Below, piece after piece: positions 33,567-42,104 of a stretch of 64,000 nucleotides of DNA. Source of the DNA: Trujillonella humicola (GTDB lineage Bacteria > Actinomycetota > Actinomycetes > Mycobacteriales > Geodermatophilaceae). The notes beneath the pieces are model-generated. The model was not told the DNA's origin. It worked only from the letters and a program-made list of their open reading frames with translations, and ran no database searches. Each line of letters begins with the position of its first letter. Position 1 is the stretch's first letter. The stretch is taken from positions 1 to 64,000 of the forward strand of contig NZ_JBJNRJ010000007.1 of the NCBI RefSeq assembly GCF_046233715.1, given 5' to 3'. Position numbers and translations under genes: made by a program.

Positions 33567-34363
33567 GCCTGCTGGCCCGTCAGGCGGTCGCGGAGTTCCT
33601 CGGCTCGGCCGGGCTGGTCGCCGTCGTCATCGGCTCGGGCATCGCGGCCTCCCGGCTCTCACCGGAGGACACCGGCCTGCAGCTGCTGGAGAACGCCCTG
33701 GTCACCGGCGCAGGCCTCGTCGCGCTCATCCTGGCCTTCGGCCCGGTCTCTGGCGGCCACTTCAACCCGGTCGTCACCCTGGCCGACCGCGCCCTCGGCG
33801 GGGTGAGCTCACGGCAGGTCGCGGTGTACCTGCCCGCGCAGTTCGCCGGCGGCGCCGTCGGCGCGATCGCGGCCAACCTCATGTTCGAACTGCCGGCGGT
33901 GAGCATCGCCGCCACCGAGCGCTCCGGCGCCGGGCTGCTGCTGTCGGAGGTGCTGGCCACCTTCGGCCTGGTCGTCCTGATCTTCGGCCTCGTCCGCGCC
34001 GGCCGCGGTGGACTGGCTCCCTTCGCGGTGGGCGCCTACATCGCCGCGGCCTACTTCTGGTCGTCGAGCACCTCGTTCGCCAATCCCCAGGTGACCCTGG
34101 CCCGGACGCTGTCGGACACCTTCGCCGGCATCGCCCCGTCCTCGGTCCCGCTGTTCCTGCTCGGGCAGCTGGTCGGTGCCGCCGCGGCGGTCGCCGTCGT
34201 GGTGCTGCTCTACCCGCGGATCCGCGAGAGCGCCGGCGCGGCCGTCGTACCCCACGACGGGCAACCCTCCGACTCCGCCGCTCCGGAGCCTTCCGGCGCC
34301 GCCACCGGCGGCGCCGTCCCCCACCCGGCGCCGACGTCGGCGCAGGAAGGAGCACGGCCATGA
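33563..34363 (+). CDS. Aquaporin (MIP) family channel, AqpS-like
   Basis: 266 residues; six transmembrane helices and two half-helix loops. The loops read GGHFNPVVTLADRAL and FANPQVTLARTL, so the usual NPA-NPA is NPV and NPQ here, a departure that could widen or alter the pore. In ars operons of Sinorhizobium and some actinobacteria an aquaglyceroporin replaces the arsenite pump: arsenate is reduced inside and As(OH)3 leaves by diffusion. No acr3 or arsB is present in this cluster, which fits that scheme. GTG 33563 overlaps the arsR stop and the gene overlaps arsC by four bases. The Pro/Ala-rich C-terminal tail is cytoplasmic. Confidence 0.9.
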   Translation: MSLLARQAVAEFLGSAGLVAVVIGSGIAASRLSPEDTGLQLLENALVTGAGLVALILAFGPVSGGHFNPVVTLADRALGGVSSRQVAVYLPAQFAGGAVGAIAANLMFELPAVSIAATERSGAGLLLSEVLATFGLVVLIFGLVRAGRGGLAPFAVGAYIAAAYFWSSSTSFANPQVTLARTLSDTFAGIAPSSVPLFLLGQLVGAAAAVAVVVLLYPRIRESAGAAVVPHDGQPSDSAAPEPSGAATGGAVPHPAPTSAQEGARP

Positions 34364-35049
34364 CCGCGCACACGCCGGGCGATCAGGTCGCCCACGACCC
34401 GCAGGCGCGACGGATCGTCCACGACCTGGCCCGCGACTACGCCGACCGGTTCTCCCGCGAGGAGGTGGAGGCCGTCTACCGGGACAGCTACGACCGCCTC
34501 GCCGGAACCGCCCGGGTGACCGCCTTCCTGCCGGTGCTCGCCGGCCGGTTCGCCTGCGAGCGGCTCGACGCCCGTGCGGTGGCCGAGGGCAAGCGGGCAC
34601 GCCGCGCCCCGGCCGTGCTCTTCGTCTGCGTGCACAACGCCGGGCGCAGCCAGATGGCGGCGGCGATGCTGCGGTCCTACGCGGGCGACTGCGTGCACGT
34701 CTACACCGCCGGCTCGGACCCGGCCGAGACGATCCACCCCGAGGTGACCGCGGCGATGACCGAGGTCGGGCTGGACCTCGGCCGGGAGTTCCCCAAGCCG
34801 CTGACCTCCGACGTGCTGTCGGCCGCCGACGTCGTGGTCACCCTCGGCTGCGGTGACGAGTGCCCGGTCGTGCCGGGCCGCCGCTACGAGGACTGGCCGG
34901 TGGCCGACCCCGCCGGCGCCACCGCGCCGCAGGTCGCCGCCATCCGCGCCGACCTCGACACCCGTGTCCGCGAGCTCATCTCCTCCCTGCTGCCCGACCT
35001 GGAGCTGCCGGCCCCGCTGTCCCCGCCGGCTGCCGCGGCGAGCCGGTGA
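34360..35049 (+). CDS. arsC: Arsenate reductase, LMW-phosphatase type with N-terminal helical domain
   Basis: 229 residues, ATG 34360 with AAGGAG upstream. N-terminal 75 residues form a helical bundle (RRIVHDLARDYADRFSREEVEAVYRDSYDRLAG) often fused to actinobacterial ArsC. The catalytic domain begins VLFVCVHNAGRSQMAAAMLR with the CX5R nucleophile loop. The pair of further cysteines in TLGCGDECPVVPGRRYEDWPVADPAG matches the thioredoxin-linked ArsC relay. It reduces arsenate to arsenite, which the upstream aquaporin could release. It overlaps both neighbours by four bases. The best supported arsenate reductase of the three copies here. Confidence 0.94.
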   Translation: MTAHTPGDQVAHDPQARRIVHDLARDYADRFSREEVEAVYRDSYDRLAGTARVTAFLPVLAGRFACERLDARAVAEGKRARRAPAVLFVCVHNAGRSQMAAAMLRSYAGDCVHVYTAGSDPAETIHPEVTAAMTEVGLDLGREFPKPLTSDVLSAADVVVTLGCGDECPVVPGRRYEDWPVADPAGATAPQVAAIRADLDTRVRELISSLLPDLELPAPLSPPAAAASR

Positions 35050-36497
35050 GCGGCGGCCCTCGGCTGGTCGTCGTCGGCGGCTCGGACGCCGGCATCTCCG
35101 CCGCCCTGCGCGCCCGCGAGCTCGACCCGGACACCGACGTCACCGTCGTCGTCGCCGACGGCTACCCGAACTTCTCCGTCTGCGGCATCCCCTACTACGT
35201 CTCCGGCGAGGTCGGGCACTGGTCGAACCTGGCCCACCGGACCGCGGCCGACCTGAAGGCGACCGGCATGCGGCTGCGGCTGAACACCCGGGCCACCGCC
35301 ATCGACGTCGACGGCCACCGGCTCGCCGTCCGCGACACCGACGGCGGCACCGAGACGCTGAGCTACGACCGGCTGGTCGTCGGCACCGGCGCGCAGCCGG
35401 TGCGCCCGCCCATCGAGGGCCTGACCGGCCCGCAGGCCCTCGGCCCGGAGGACGGGGTGCACCTGCTGCACACGATGGACGACACCTTCGCCCTCACCCG
35501 CACCCTCGAGCGGACGGGCGCCCGATCGGCGCTGATCGTCGGCGCCGGCTACGTGGGCCTGGAGATGGCCGAGGCGCTGACCACCCGCGGGCTGACGGTG
35601 CACCAGGTGGAGATGCTGCCCGAGGTGCTGGCCACCGTGGACCCCGAGCTCGGTGCGCTGGTCCGCGCCGAGCTGACCGGGCACGGTGTGCAGCTGGACG
35701 CCGGGGTGGTGGCGCACCGGATCGGGCCGGCGCCCGAGGGCGCCGCCGGCCGGCTGCGCGTCGAAGGGCATCCCGTCGACGCCGAGGGCAACGGGTCCGC
35801 GCGGAGCTGGGACGTGGACCTGGTGCTGATCACCGTCAGCGTGCAACCGGACACCGAGCTGCTCCTCGGCGCCGGCGCGGCCACCGGCGCCCGCGGCGCG
35901 GTCACCGTCGACGAGGGCATGGCCACCGGCCTGCCCGACGTGTGGGCCGCCGGGGACTGCGTGGTCACCCACCACCGCCTCGCCGGGGTGACCTACCTGC
36001 CGCTCGGCACCACCGCGCACAAGCAGGGCCGGGTCGCCGGGGAGAACGCCGTCGGCGGCGCTGCCCGCTTCGCCGGCAGCCTGGGCACCCAGGTGGTCAA
36101 GGTCTTCGACCTCGTCGCCGCCCGCACCGGGCTGCGGGAGCACGAGGCCGTCGTCGCCGGGTACCGGCCGGTCTCCACGACGACGGTCGCCGACGACCAC
36201 AAGGCCTACTACCCCGGCGCCCGGCCGATCACCATCCGCGTCACCGGTGATGCGGACACCGGCCGGCTGCTCGGCGCCCAACTGGTCGGCGCCCGCGGCA
36301 CCGAGACCGCCAAGCGGGTGGACACCTACGCCACCGCCCTGTTCCACGGCATGACCGTCGACGCCGTCAGCGCGCTCGACCTGTCCTACACCCCGCCGCT
36401 GGGCTCTCCGTGGGACGCCGTCCAGCTCGCCGCGCAGGCCTGGGTGCGCGACCACGCCCCGACCCGGCTGTCGTCGGGGGCGGGCGCGGCACCGTGA
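35046..36497 (+). CDS. FAD-dependent pyridine nucleotide-disulfide oxidoreductase (CoA-disulfide reductase-like)
   Basis: 483 residues from GTG 35046 (GTGA overlap with arsC). FAD site VVVGGSDAGISAALRARELDP, active-site cysteine in YPNFSVCGIPYYVSGEV, NAD(P)H site ALIVGAGYVGLEMAEALTTRG, second FAD contact VWAAGDCVVTH. A single Cys of the SVCGxPYY type marks the CoA-disulfide reductase/NADH oxidase/polysulfide reductase branch. Members occur in actinobacterial ars operons, but their task there is not known; reducing a thiol-disulfide relay for ArsC or acting on a thioarsenical are plausible inferences. Coupled at its 3' end to the next phosphatase-type gene. Confidence 0.9.
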   Translation: MSGGPRLVVVGGSDAGISAALRARELDPDTDVTVVVADGYPNFSVCGIPYYVSGEVGHWSNLAHRTAADLKATGMRLRLNTRATAIDVDGHRLAVRDTDGGTETLSYDRLVVGTGAQPVRPPIEGLTGPQALGPEDGVHLLHTMDDTFALTRTLERTGARSALIVGAGYVGLEMAEALTTRGLTVHQVEMLPEVLATVDPELGALVRAELTGHGVQLDAGVVAHRIGPAPEGAAGRLRVEGHPVDAEGNGSARSWDVDLVLITVSVQPDTELLLGAGAATGARGAVTVDEGMATGLPDVWAAGDCVVTHHRLAGVTYLPLGTTAHKQGRVAGENAVGGAARFAGSLGTQVVKVFDLVAARTGLREHEAVVAGYRPVSTTTVADDHKAYYPGARPITIRVTGDADTGRLLGAQLVGARGTETAKRVDTYATALFHGMTVDAVSALDLSYTPPLGSPWDAVQLAAQAWVRDHAPTRLSSGAGAAP

Positions 36498-36982
36498 CCG
36501 GCATGACCGCGCCCGGGACAGCCGGCACCACCACCCACGCCACCGCGGGCGCCCCCGCGGACCGGCGGCCCCGGGTGCTGTTCGTCTGCGCGCACAACGC
36601 CGGCCGCTCCGCCCTGGCCGTCGCGCTGGCCCGCCACCGCGCCGACGACCGCATCGAGGCCGAGTCGGCCGGCACGACCCCCGACCCCGAGCCGAGCGCA
36701 TCCACCATCGCCACCCTCGCCGAGCTCGGCATCGACGCCTCGACCCACCGGCCCACCGCCCTCACCGCGGAACGCATCGTCGCCGCCGACGTCGTCGTCG
36801 CGATGAAGCCCGGCCTGGACCTGCCGCACGTCGACGGGGTGCGGTACGAGACGTGGAGCCTGCCCGACCCGGCCGGCTGGGACACCGAGGGCATCCGCCC
36901 GCTGCGCGACGAGATCGACCGCCGCGTCCAGGCCCTCGTCACCGACCTCACCGACATCCCGCCCGCCCCGGAGGCCCCGTGA
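36494..36982 (+). CDS. Second LMW phosphatase/arsenate reductase-like protein
   Basis: 162 residues, GTG 36494 (or ATG 36503). The CX5R loop is intact in VLFVCAHNAGRSALAVALARH, followed by AESAGTTPDPEPSASTIATLAELGID, and the general acid region SLPDPAG. Unlike the first ArsC it lacks the CGxxCP cysteine pair: the equivalent stretch is VVVAMKPGLDLPHVDGVRYETW. It could work through mycothiol and mycoredoxin, as the single-Cys ArsC1/2 of Corynebacterium do, or be a true phosphatase. It overlaps the flavoprotein and the decayed third copy by four bases each. Confidence 0.85.
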   Translation: MTGMTAPGTAGTTTHATAGAPADRRPRVLFVCAHNAGRSALAVALARHRADDRIEAESAGTTPDPEPSASTIATLAELGIDASTHRPTALTAERIVAADVVVAMKPGLDLPHVDGVRYETWSLPDPAGWDTEGIRPLRDEIDRRVQALVTDLTDIPPAPEAP

Positions 36983-37348
36983 CCGACACGCCGTCCATCC
37001 TCTTCGCCTGCGCGCACAACAGCGGCCGGTCCGTCGCCTCGGCGGCGCTGGCCCGGCACTACGCCGGCAACGCCGTCGACGTGCGCAGCGCCGGCTCCGA
37101 GCCCGGCACCGCGGTCGAACCCCGCAGTCGCGCAGGTGCTCGCCGAGGTCGGCCTGCCGGTGACCGACCACACCCCGACGACGCTGGACCACGACCTGGT
37201 CGACGCCGCCGACGTGGCGATCATCCTCGGCTGCGGGGGGCGCATCGTCGCCGACCTCGACACCCGCGTCCGCGCGCTGCTCGGCGAGCTCGCCCCGGAG
37301 CTGGATCTGCCGCCGTCGGTGTTCGACACCGCCCCGGCCGGTACCTGA
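36979..37348 (+). pseudogene. Third arsenate reductase copy, frameshifted and internally deleted
   Basis: Starts VTDTPSILFACAHNSGRSVASAALARHYAGNAVDVRSAGSEPGTAV with an intact CX5R loop, then the frame is lost. Removing one G near 37117 restores NPAVAQVLAEVGLPVTDHTPTTLDHDLVDAADVAIILGCG. After that Gly-Cys-Gly the usual CP...PG...YEDW...DPAG block of about 20-25 residues is missing and the sequence jumps to RIVADLDTRVRALLGELAPEL. Two independent lesions argue for a real pseudogene rather than one sequencing error. Confidence 0.8.
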
Positions 37349-37361
37349 CGACGGCCGCCGC

Positions 37362-38480
37362 GTGGTGCCCGACACCTCCAGGTCAGTGCCCCCACCGGAG
37401 CCGGCGGTCGACGTCGACGTGGTCGTCATCGGAGCGGGGCAGGCCGGGCTGGCCACCGGCTTCTACCTGACCCGGCGCACCTCGCTGAGCTTCGTCCTGC
37501 TCGAGGCCGACCCCGGCCCCGGCGGGGCGTGGCGGCACATGTGGGCCTCCCTGCGCGCCTTCTCCCCGGCGGCGTACAGCAGCCTGCCCGGCTGGCCCAT
37601 GCCGCCGACGGCCGGCTACCCCACCCGCGACGAGGTCGTGACCTACCTGGGCGCCTACGCCGACCGGTACGCCCTGCCGGTGCACCGCCCGGTCCGGGTC
37701 ACGGCCGTGCACCGCGACGGAGCCCGACTCGGAGTCACCACCGACAACGGGACCTGGTCCGCCCGGGCGGTCGTCTCGGCCACCGGCACCTGGGCCCGGC
37801 CGTTCTGGCCGCACCCCCGCGGCCAGGGCACCTTTCCCGGCCGGCAACTGCACGCCGCCGACTACGACTGCCCGGCGCCGTTCGCCGGGCAGCGGGTGGG
37901 CGTGGTCGGCGGCGGCAACAGCGCCGCGCAGATCGTCGCCGACCTGCACCCGGCCGCCGAGACCACCTGGTACCTCCGCCGGCCGCCCCGGTTCCTCCCC
38001 GACGACGTCGACGGACGGGCGCTGTTCGACCTGGCGACTGCCCGCTGGCGGGCCCGGCAGGCCGGGCGGCCCGATCCCGGCGGCGTCGGTGGCCTCGGCG
38101 ACATCGTCGTCACCGGCCCCGTCCGCGCCGCCCGCGACCGCGGCGCCCTGACCCCGCGGCCGATGTTCTCCCGCCTCGCCGCCGGTGGCGCCGTCGGCCC
38201 GGATGGCCGTGAGCACCGCCTGGACGCGGTCATCTGGTGCACCGGCTTCCGCCCGGCGCTGGACCACCTGCGCCCGCTCGGGCTGCGCGAGGCGACCGGC
38301 CTGATCGGCGTCGCCGGCACCCGCGCCGTCGCCGAACCGCGGCTGTGGCTGGTCGGCTACGGCGACTGGACCGGCGACGCCTCGGCCACGCTCGTCGGCG
38401 TCGGCCGCACCGCCCGCGACACCGTCACCGAGCTCGCCGGTGCCCTCGGGCACCGGCCGCCGAGTCGAGCCGAACGCTAG
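37362..38480 (+). CDS. ArsO-like FAD/NAD(P)H monooxygenase
   Basis: 372 residues, tandem GTG start at 37362. FAD site VVVIGAGQAGLATGFYLTRR, the flavin-monooxygenase-type sequence PGGAWRHMWASLRAFSPAAYSSLPGWPMP, and NADPH site RVGVVGGGNSAAQIVADLHP. This matches the putative flavin-containing monooxygenases found at the ends of actinobacterial and pseudomonad ars operons, called ArsO, whose reaction is not firmly established. It is the last gene of the arsenic cluster, 13 bases after the decayed arsC, and lies just before att-like copy B. Confidence 0.88.
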   Translation: MVPDTSRSVPPPEPAVDVDVVVIGAGQAGLATGFYLTRRTSLSFVLLEADPGPGGAWRHMWASLRAFSPAAYSSLPGWPMPPTAGYPTRDEVVTYLGAYADRYALPVHRPVRVTAVHRDGARLGVTTDNGTWSARAVVSATGTWARPFWPHPRGQGTFPGRQLHAADYDCPAPFAGQRVGVVGGGNSAAQIVADLHPAAETTWYLRRPPRFLPDDVDGRALFDLATARWRARQAGRPDPGGVGGLGDIVVTGPVRAARDRGALTPRPMFSRLAAGGAVGPDGREHRLDAVIWCTGFRPALDHLRPLGLREATGLIGVAGTRAVAEPRLWLVGYGDWTGDASATLVGVGRTARDTVTELAGALGHRPPSRAER

Positions 38481-38589
38481 CCACGGTTAGTCGTGGACGA
38501 CGTCCGGTCGTCGCTACGGCAGCAGCGCGAGCAGGCAGGCAGACCCTGGTCTCGACGGACCGGGACCGGGACCGGGCCGGGACCGGGAG

Positions 38590-38705
38590 AGGCTTTGGTC
38601 GGCGAACCGACCAGGGCCTCCACCGCTAGGGTGAGTGACGAGGCTCGAACACGCGAGTGAGGCCGGTCCCGGGCCTGGTGGCCCGGCGAATGCGCAGGAT
38701 AGCGG
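38590..38705 (+). repeat. Att-like copy B: tRNA-His 3' end plus terminator hairpin
   Basis: The hairpin AGGCTTTGGTCGG-CGAA-CCGACCAGGGCCT and the following tRNA T-arm/acceptor fragment match the tRNA-His locus (45443-45510). The T-arm has substitutions (GTGACGAGGCTCGAACACGCGA) that would break the fold. Positions 38656-38705, with the hairpin CCGGGCC-TGGT-GGCCCGG, match the same flank of copy A. It splits the island into an arsenic half and a copper half. Confidence 0.7.
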
Positions 38706-39223
38706 CCTCCTCGGACGTCCCGGAGCGGTCCTGAGCGGTTCTGTGCGGTCCTGCGCGGTCAGTTGCCCCCCATCTGCCCCCAGCTCCGGGACGCCTGCGG
38801 TGACCGGCAGCAGACCCGAAGCAGGCCCGTCCATACGCCGACGCTTAGGAGAGCCCTGCGGGGATTGCCGCCGGCCGCCGGCCGCCGGACAGGTCCGACG
38901 GTGATGAACGAGCAGCTCGCCACCGTCCGTCGCTACAAGCGAGCCGAGGTGGCGGCCGTGCGGCGCGCATCCGACTTCCACGCCCGCGCCGAGCCGGTCG
39001 ACCACGCACGGAAAGGCGCGCCAGTTGCTCGTGCCAGTCGAGGCCCAGCGCGCGGGTCAGGACCGGGGCGCCGACGGTCGGCGCAGGAAACGGGCTCGCC
39101 GCAGATGACGACTTGGTGACGGCCGTGCGGGTCGCCCAGCAGCGGGTAGGGGCAGCGGGCCCGACGTGAGTCGCCGGCGGCAGCCGAGCCGCCGCGGGCG
39201 CCGGGGCGAACGAAGGAGATCCC
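38706..39223. other. Gene-free junction with TGCCCCC direct repeats
   Basis: About 520 bases with no convincing gene. TGCCCCCC (38764-38771) and TGCCCCC (38775-38781) form a close direct repeat, reminiscent of the G-rich repeats that often lie between integrase genes and their tRNA att site, which would fit a lost integrase. Open frames here are short, Arg/Pro-rich and lack ribosome sites. Confidence 0.4.
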
Positions 39224-39631
39224 ATGGCCGTCGCCGCTCAGATGCTCGACACGTACCCCAAGGACCTCGGCGGAGTGGACATGGACAAGCTGGTCACCTG
39301 CCTGGAGGCGTGTGTCGAGTGCGCGCAGGCGTGCACCGCGTGCGCCGACGCCTGCTTGTCCGAGGACATGGTCGCCGAGCTGATCAAGTGCATCCGCACC
39401 AACCTCGACTGCACCGACCTGTGCGAGGCGACTGGCCGGGTGCTGTCCCGGCACACCGGATACGACGCGAACCTCTCGCGGGCGGTGCTGGAGGCGTGCG
39501 CGGCGGCGTGCAAAGCGTGCGGGGACGAATGCGAGTCCCACGCCGAGATGCACGAGCACTGCCGGGTGTGCGCCGAGGCATGCCGCCGCTGCGAGCAGGC
39601 GTGCCGCGACCTGATCACCTCGCTGGGCTGA
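39224..39631 (+). CDS. Csp-like four-helix bundle copper storage protein
   Basis: 135 residues, ATG 39224 with a near-consensus AAGGAGAT site. It has 18 cysteines arranged in CxxxCxxC patterns (CLEACVECAQACTACADAC, CIRTNLDCTDLC, ACAAACKACGDEC, HCRVCAEACRRCEQAC), which place thiols inside a four-helix bundle. This is the copper storage protein (Csp) family, able to hold many Cu(I) ions per monomer. No signal peptide or Tat motif, so it is the cytosolic Csp3-like type. First gene of the copper half of the island, on the opposite strand from the CopB ATPase. Confidence 0.93.
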   Translation: MAVAAQMLDTYPKDLGGVDMDKLVTCLEACVECAQACTACADACLSEDMVAELIKCIRTNLDCTDLCEATGRVLSRHTGYDANLSRAVLEACAAACKACGDECESHAEMHEHCRVCAEACRRCEQACRDLITSLG

Positions 39632-39761
39632 CCACACGCCCGATCCGGGCAGCCTCGTCCCGGCGCATCAGGACCAGCCGAACGGGCGCCGGGACGCCAC
39701 GACATGACCATCGCCGCCGGCCTCCGGAGGAGGCGGCGGCGGGCGAACGGAGTACCACCTC

Positions 39762-40400
39762 ATGGCGACCAAGAGCAGCAGCGAGGGCCACGCCCGCGGG
39801 CACGGCGGCGAGGGGGAGGACAACCACGACGCCTCCGGCGACGGTGCGATGCAGAAGAAGATGCAGCGGAAGATGTACCTGCGCTTCGCGGCGATGATCG
39901 CCACGTCCATGGTGGTCATGTACTGGACGATGTTCGCGGGCACGTGGGAGTGGAGCCACGTCCGCTTCAGCGAGAGCCGCGTCTTCATGGCGCTCACCAT
40001 GGGCGGCACCATGGGGCTGGTCATGTTGGCCTGGATGCTCAACATGTACAAGAACATGAAGGGCAACATCGCCATCGTGGCCGTGAGCCTGCTGCTGTTG
40101 GGCGGGGGCATCGCCCTGGACCGCAGCCAGGCCACCGTCGACGACCGCAGCTGGATGAGCGCGATGATCCCGCACCACTCCCTGGCCATCACCCGGTCCG
40201 AGCGCGCCGACATCGACGACGTCCGCGTGTGCCAGTTGGCCGTCGAGATCATCCGGGCCCAGCAGCGTGAGATCGCCGAGATGGAGTGGCTGATTCGGGA
40301 CATCGAGGAGAACGGGGAGGCCGAGACCGCCGAGGAGGCGCAGTCCCGGCCGGTGCCCGAGTTCGAGGGCTCGGCACTGCGCGACTGCCCGACCGGCTGA
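39762..40400 (+). CDS. Membrane DUF305 protein
   Basis: 212 residues from ATG 39762. A His/Gly/Glu-rich N terminus (SSSEGHARGHGGEGEDNHD) precedes three hydrophobic helices (about 43-115, e.g. RVFMALTMGGTMGLVMLAWML). A C-terminal DUF305 stretch follows (WMSAMIPHHSLAITRSERADIDDVRVCQLAVEIIRAQQREIAEMEWLI). DUF305 is a ferritin-like-type helical domain linked to copper resistance loci; its PHH and Met residues suggest Cu binding. The transmembrane form with Met-rich helices is a recurrent partner in actinobacterial copper islands. Function in detail unknown. Confidence 0.88.
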   Translation: MATKSSSEGHARGHGGEGEDNHDASGDGAMQKKMQRKMYLRFAAMIATSMVVMYWTMFAGTWEWSHVRFSESRVFMALTMGGTMGLVMLAWMLNMYKNMKGNIAIVAVSLLLLGGGIALDRSQATVDDRSWMSAMIPHHSLAITRSERADIDDVRVCQLAVEIIRAQQREIAEMEWLIRDIEENGEAETAEEAQSRPVPEFEGSALRDCPTG

Positions 40401-40471
40401 CCAGCGGACCCGCGGCCGGGGCAGGGGAACTCCCATCCCACGGCCCGATCGCCGTCCGCGGCCCGGATGCT

Positions 40472-41359
40472 TCAGGTCGACAGCAGCGTGGTGAAGGTGA
40501 CGCCACCGTCGGTGGACTCCAGCAGGCCGTCGTCGGTCACCGCGACGACCCGCAGTCGGCTGTTGGTAGTCGTCGCGGCGACGGCGTGCGGGGCCGCGTC
40601 CAGCTGCTCCTGTGGCTGCCAGCTCCTGGCGGGGTCGGTGCTGGTCCACACCGCACCGTCGGGGGTGATGCCGACCGCGGCGCTGCCGTCCTCGGACCAG
40701 GTGACCACCTGCAGCAGCTGGGCGCCGTCCACCGGCGCCCACGTGGTGCCGGCGTCGGCCGAGTGCATCAGTCCGGCGGCGGTGGTGGCCAGCACCCCGG
40801 CCCCGTCGGGGGCGGCGGTGAGGGTGTGCGGCTCGGCGGGGACGGCCAGCTGCTCCCAGGTGGAGCCGTCTGCGGTGCGGCGCAGTGCCCCGTCGTAGCC
40901 GATCGCGCCGCCGCCGGGCAGGGCGGTGAGGGCGTGGAAGTCCGACTCGCCGGCCCGGGACAGCGGCGTCCAGGTCTCGCCACCGTCGGTGCTCTCGATG
41001 AGCCCGACCGGGTTGGGCAGATCGGTGCGCAGCCCGGGGTGCCCCGACGCCAGGTAGTGCTCGGGGCCGGCGACGGCGAAGCCCATCAGGTCGATGACCG
41101 GGCCGACCGGGGACAGCCGGCCGTCGTCGTCGACCTCGACCAGGCCCTCGTGGGTGGCCAGCAGCAGCGCACCGTCGCCGGGATCGACGGCGACGGCGTG
41201 CACATGTGCAGCGGGCAGCGCGCCGGCGGCGCCCGAGGTGGACGGTCCGGTGGCAGCGGGGCCGTCGGTGGCCGCGCAGCCGGTCAGCAGGAGGAGCAGA
41301 GTGGCGCCGGCGAGGGGCCGGTGGGCGTGGGCGGATCGGGCGCTGCGGGACGTGGGCAT
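40472..41359 (-). CDS. BNR-repeat lipoprotein (F510_1955-type glycosylhydrolase-like)
   Basis: 295 residues from ATG 41359. The signal peptide ends in a lipobox, LLLLLTGCAATDG, so the mature protein is a lipoprotein on the outer face of the membrane. Asp-box motifs are STDGGETW, SADAGTTW, STDPARSW and STDGGVTF, giving a beta-propeller. AAHVHAVAVDPGDGALLLATHEGL at the mature N terminus carries histidines that could bind copper. Proteins of this type recur beside DUF305 and copper ATPase genes. Despite the hydrolase-style family name no catalytic residues are evident. Same strand as the DUF305, DUF6153 and copB genes. Confidence 0.85.
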   Translation of the reverse strand: MPTSRSARSAHAHRPLAGATLLLLLTGCAATDGPAATGPSTSGAAGALPAAHVHAVAVDPGDGALLLATHEGLVEVDDDGRLSPVGPVIDLMGFAVAGPEHYLASGHPGLRTDLPNPVGLIESTDGGETWTPLSRAGESDFHALTALPGGGAIGYDGALRRTADGSTWEQLAVPAEPHTLTAAPDGAGVLATTAAGLMHSADAGTTWAPVDGAQLLQVVTWSEDGSAAVGITPDGAVWTSTDPARSWQPQEQLDAAPHAVAATTTNSRLRVVAVTDDGLLESTDGGVTFTTLLST

Positions 41360-41441
41360 GCGGGAACTCCAGGGCAGTGCAGGGGCGGATCGGGCCGGGA
41401 TGCGGCGGGGCGGGCCGGTGGACCCGCCCCGCCGCGTCGGG

Positions 41442-42104
41442 TCAGCCGCCGAGCTCGGTGAGCAGCTGCTGCATCTCGGCGATCTCGGCGTTCTGGCTGT
41501 CGCGGATGGACTGGGCCAGCGCGAGCGCGTCGGTGTTGCGGCCGTTCGCCGCTTCCTCGGCCGCCATCCGCACCGCACCCTGGTGGTGCACGATCATCTG
41601 CTCGAGAAACAGGCGGTCGAACTCCGCGCCGGTGGCGGCCATCAGCGCGGCCATGTCGCCCTCGGACATCATCCCGCCCTCGCCGTGGCCCATGCCGCCC
41701 ATGCCGTCGTCCATGCCGTCGTCCATGTGGCCGCCGTCGGCGTCCCAGTCGGCCAGCCAGCCGGTCATCGTCTCGATCTCCGGGTCCTGCGCGGCCTGGA
41801 TGCGGGCGGCCAGGTCCAGCACCCGCGGATCGGCGGCGCGCCCGGAAGCCAGCTCGGCCATGGCGATCGCCTGACGGTGGTGCGGGATCATGTCGCGGGC
41901 GAAGGCGACGTCGGCGTCGTTGAAGTCGGCCTGCTCGGCCGACGAGCTGGCCGAGGAGCTGCTGCCGTTCATCATCGAGCCGTGCCCGCCGGCGTCGGTG
42001 TCATCGTCGGCGCAGCCGGCCAGGACGAGGCCGCCGGCGAGCAGGGCGGCGCCGAGGCCGGTCAGGCGTGCGGTGGTACGGGTGCGTGCGGTGGTGCGGG
42101 TCAT
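41442..42104 (-). CDS. Secreted DUF305 lipoprotein, Met/His-rich
   Basis: 220 residues, ATG 42104. Lipobox LAGGLVLAGCADDD. Two DUF305 half-repeats: DVAFARDMIPHHRQAIAMAELASGRAADPRVLDLAARIQAAQDPEIETMTGWL and FLEQMIVHHQGAVRMAAEEAANGRNTDALALAQSIRDSQNAEIAEMQQLL. Between them is a Met/Gly/His/Asp-rich loop (GGHMDDGMDDGMGGMGHGEGGMM) typical of periplasmic-side Cu(I)/Cu(II) binding sequences. Likely binds copper outside the membrane, next to the CopB pump. The order copB-DUF6153-DUF305-BNR on one strand suggests an operon. Confidence 0.92.
   Translation of the reverse strand: MTRTTARTRTTARLTGLGAALLAGGLVLAGCADDDTDAGGHGSMMNGSSSSASSSAEQADFNDADVAFARDMIPHHRQAIAMAELASGRAADPRVLDLAARIQAAQDPEIETMTGWLADWDADGGHMDDGMDDGMGGMGHGEGGMMSEGDMAALMAATGAEFDRLFLEQMIVHHQGAVRMAAEEAANGRNTDALALAQSIRDSQNAEIAEMQQLLTELGG

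Noticed and set aside
38620..38660. A tRNA gene at att-like copy B
   Set aside because: Same 3' fragment only, with substitutions in the T-arm stem.
38706..39223. Integrase or transposase remnant at the copy B junction
   Set aside because: No tyrosine recombinase or transposase motif could be read in any frame; only short direct repeats remain.
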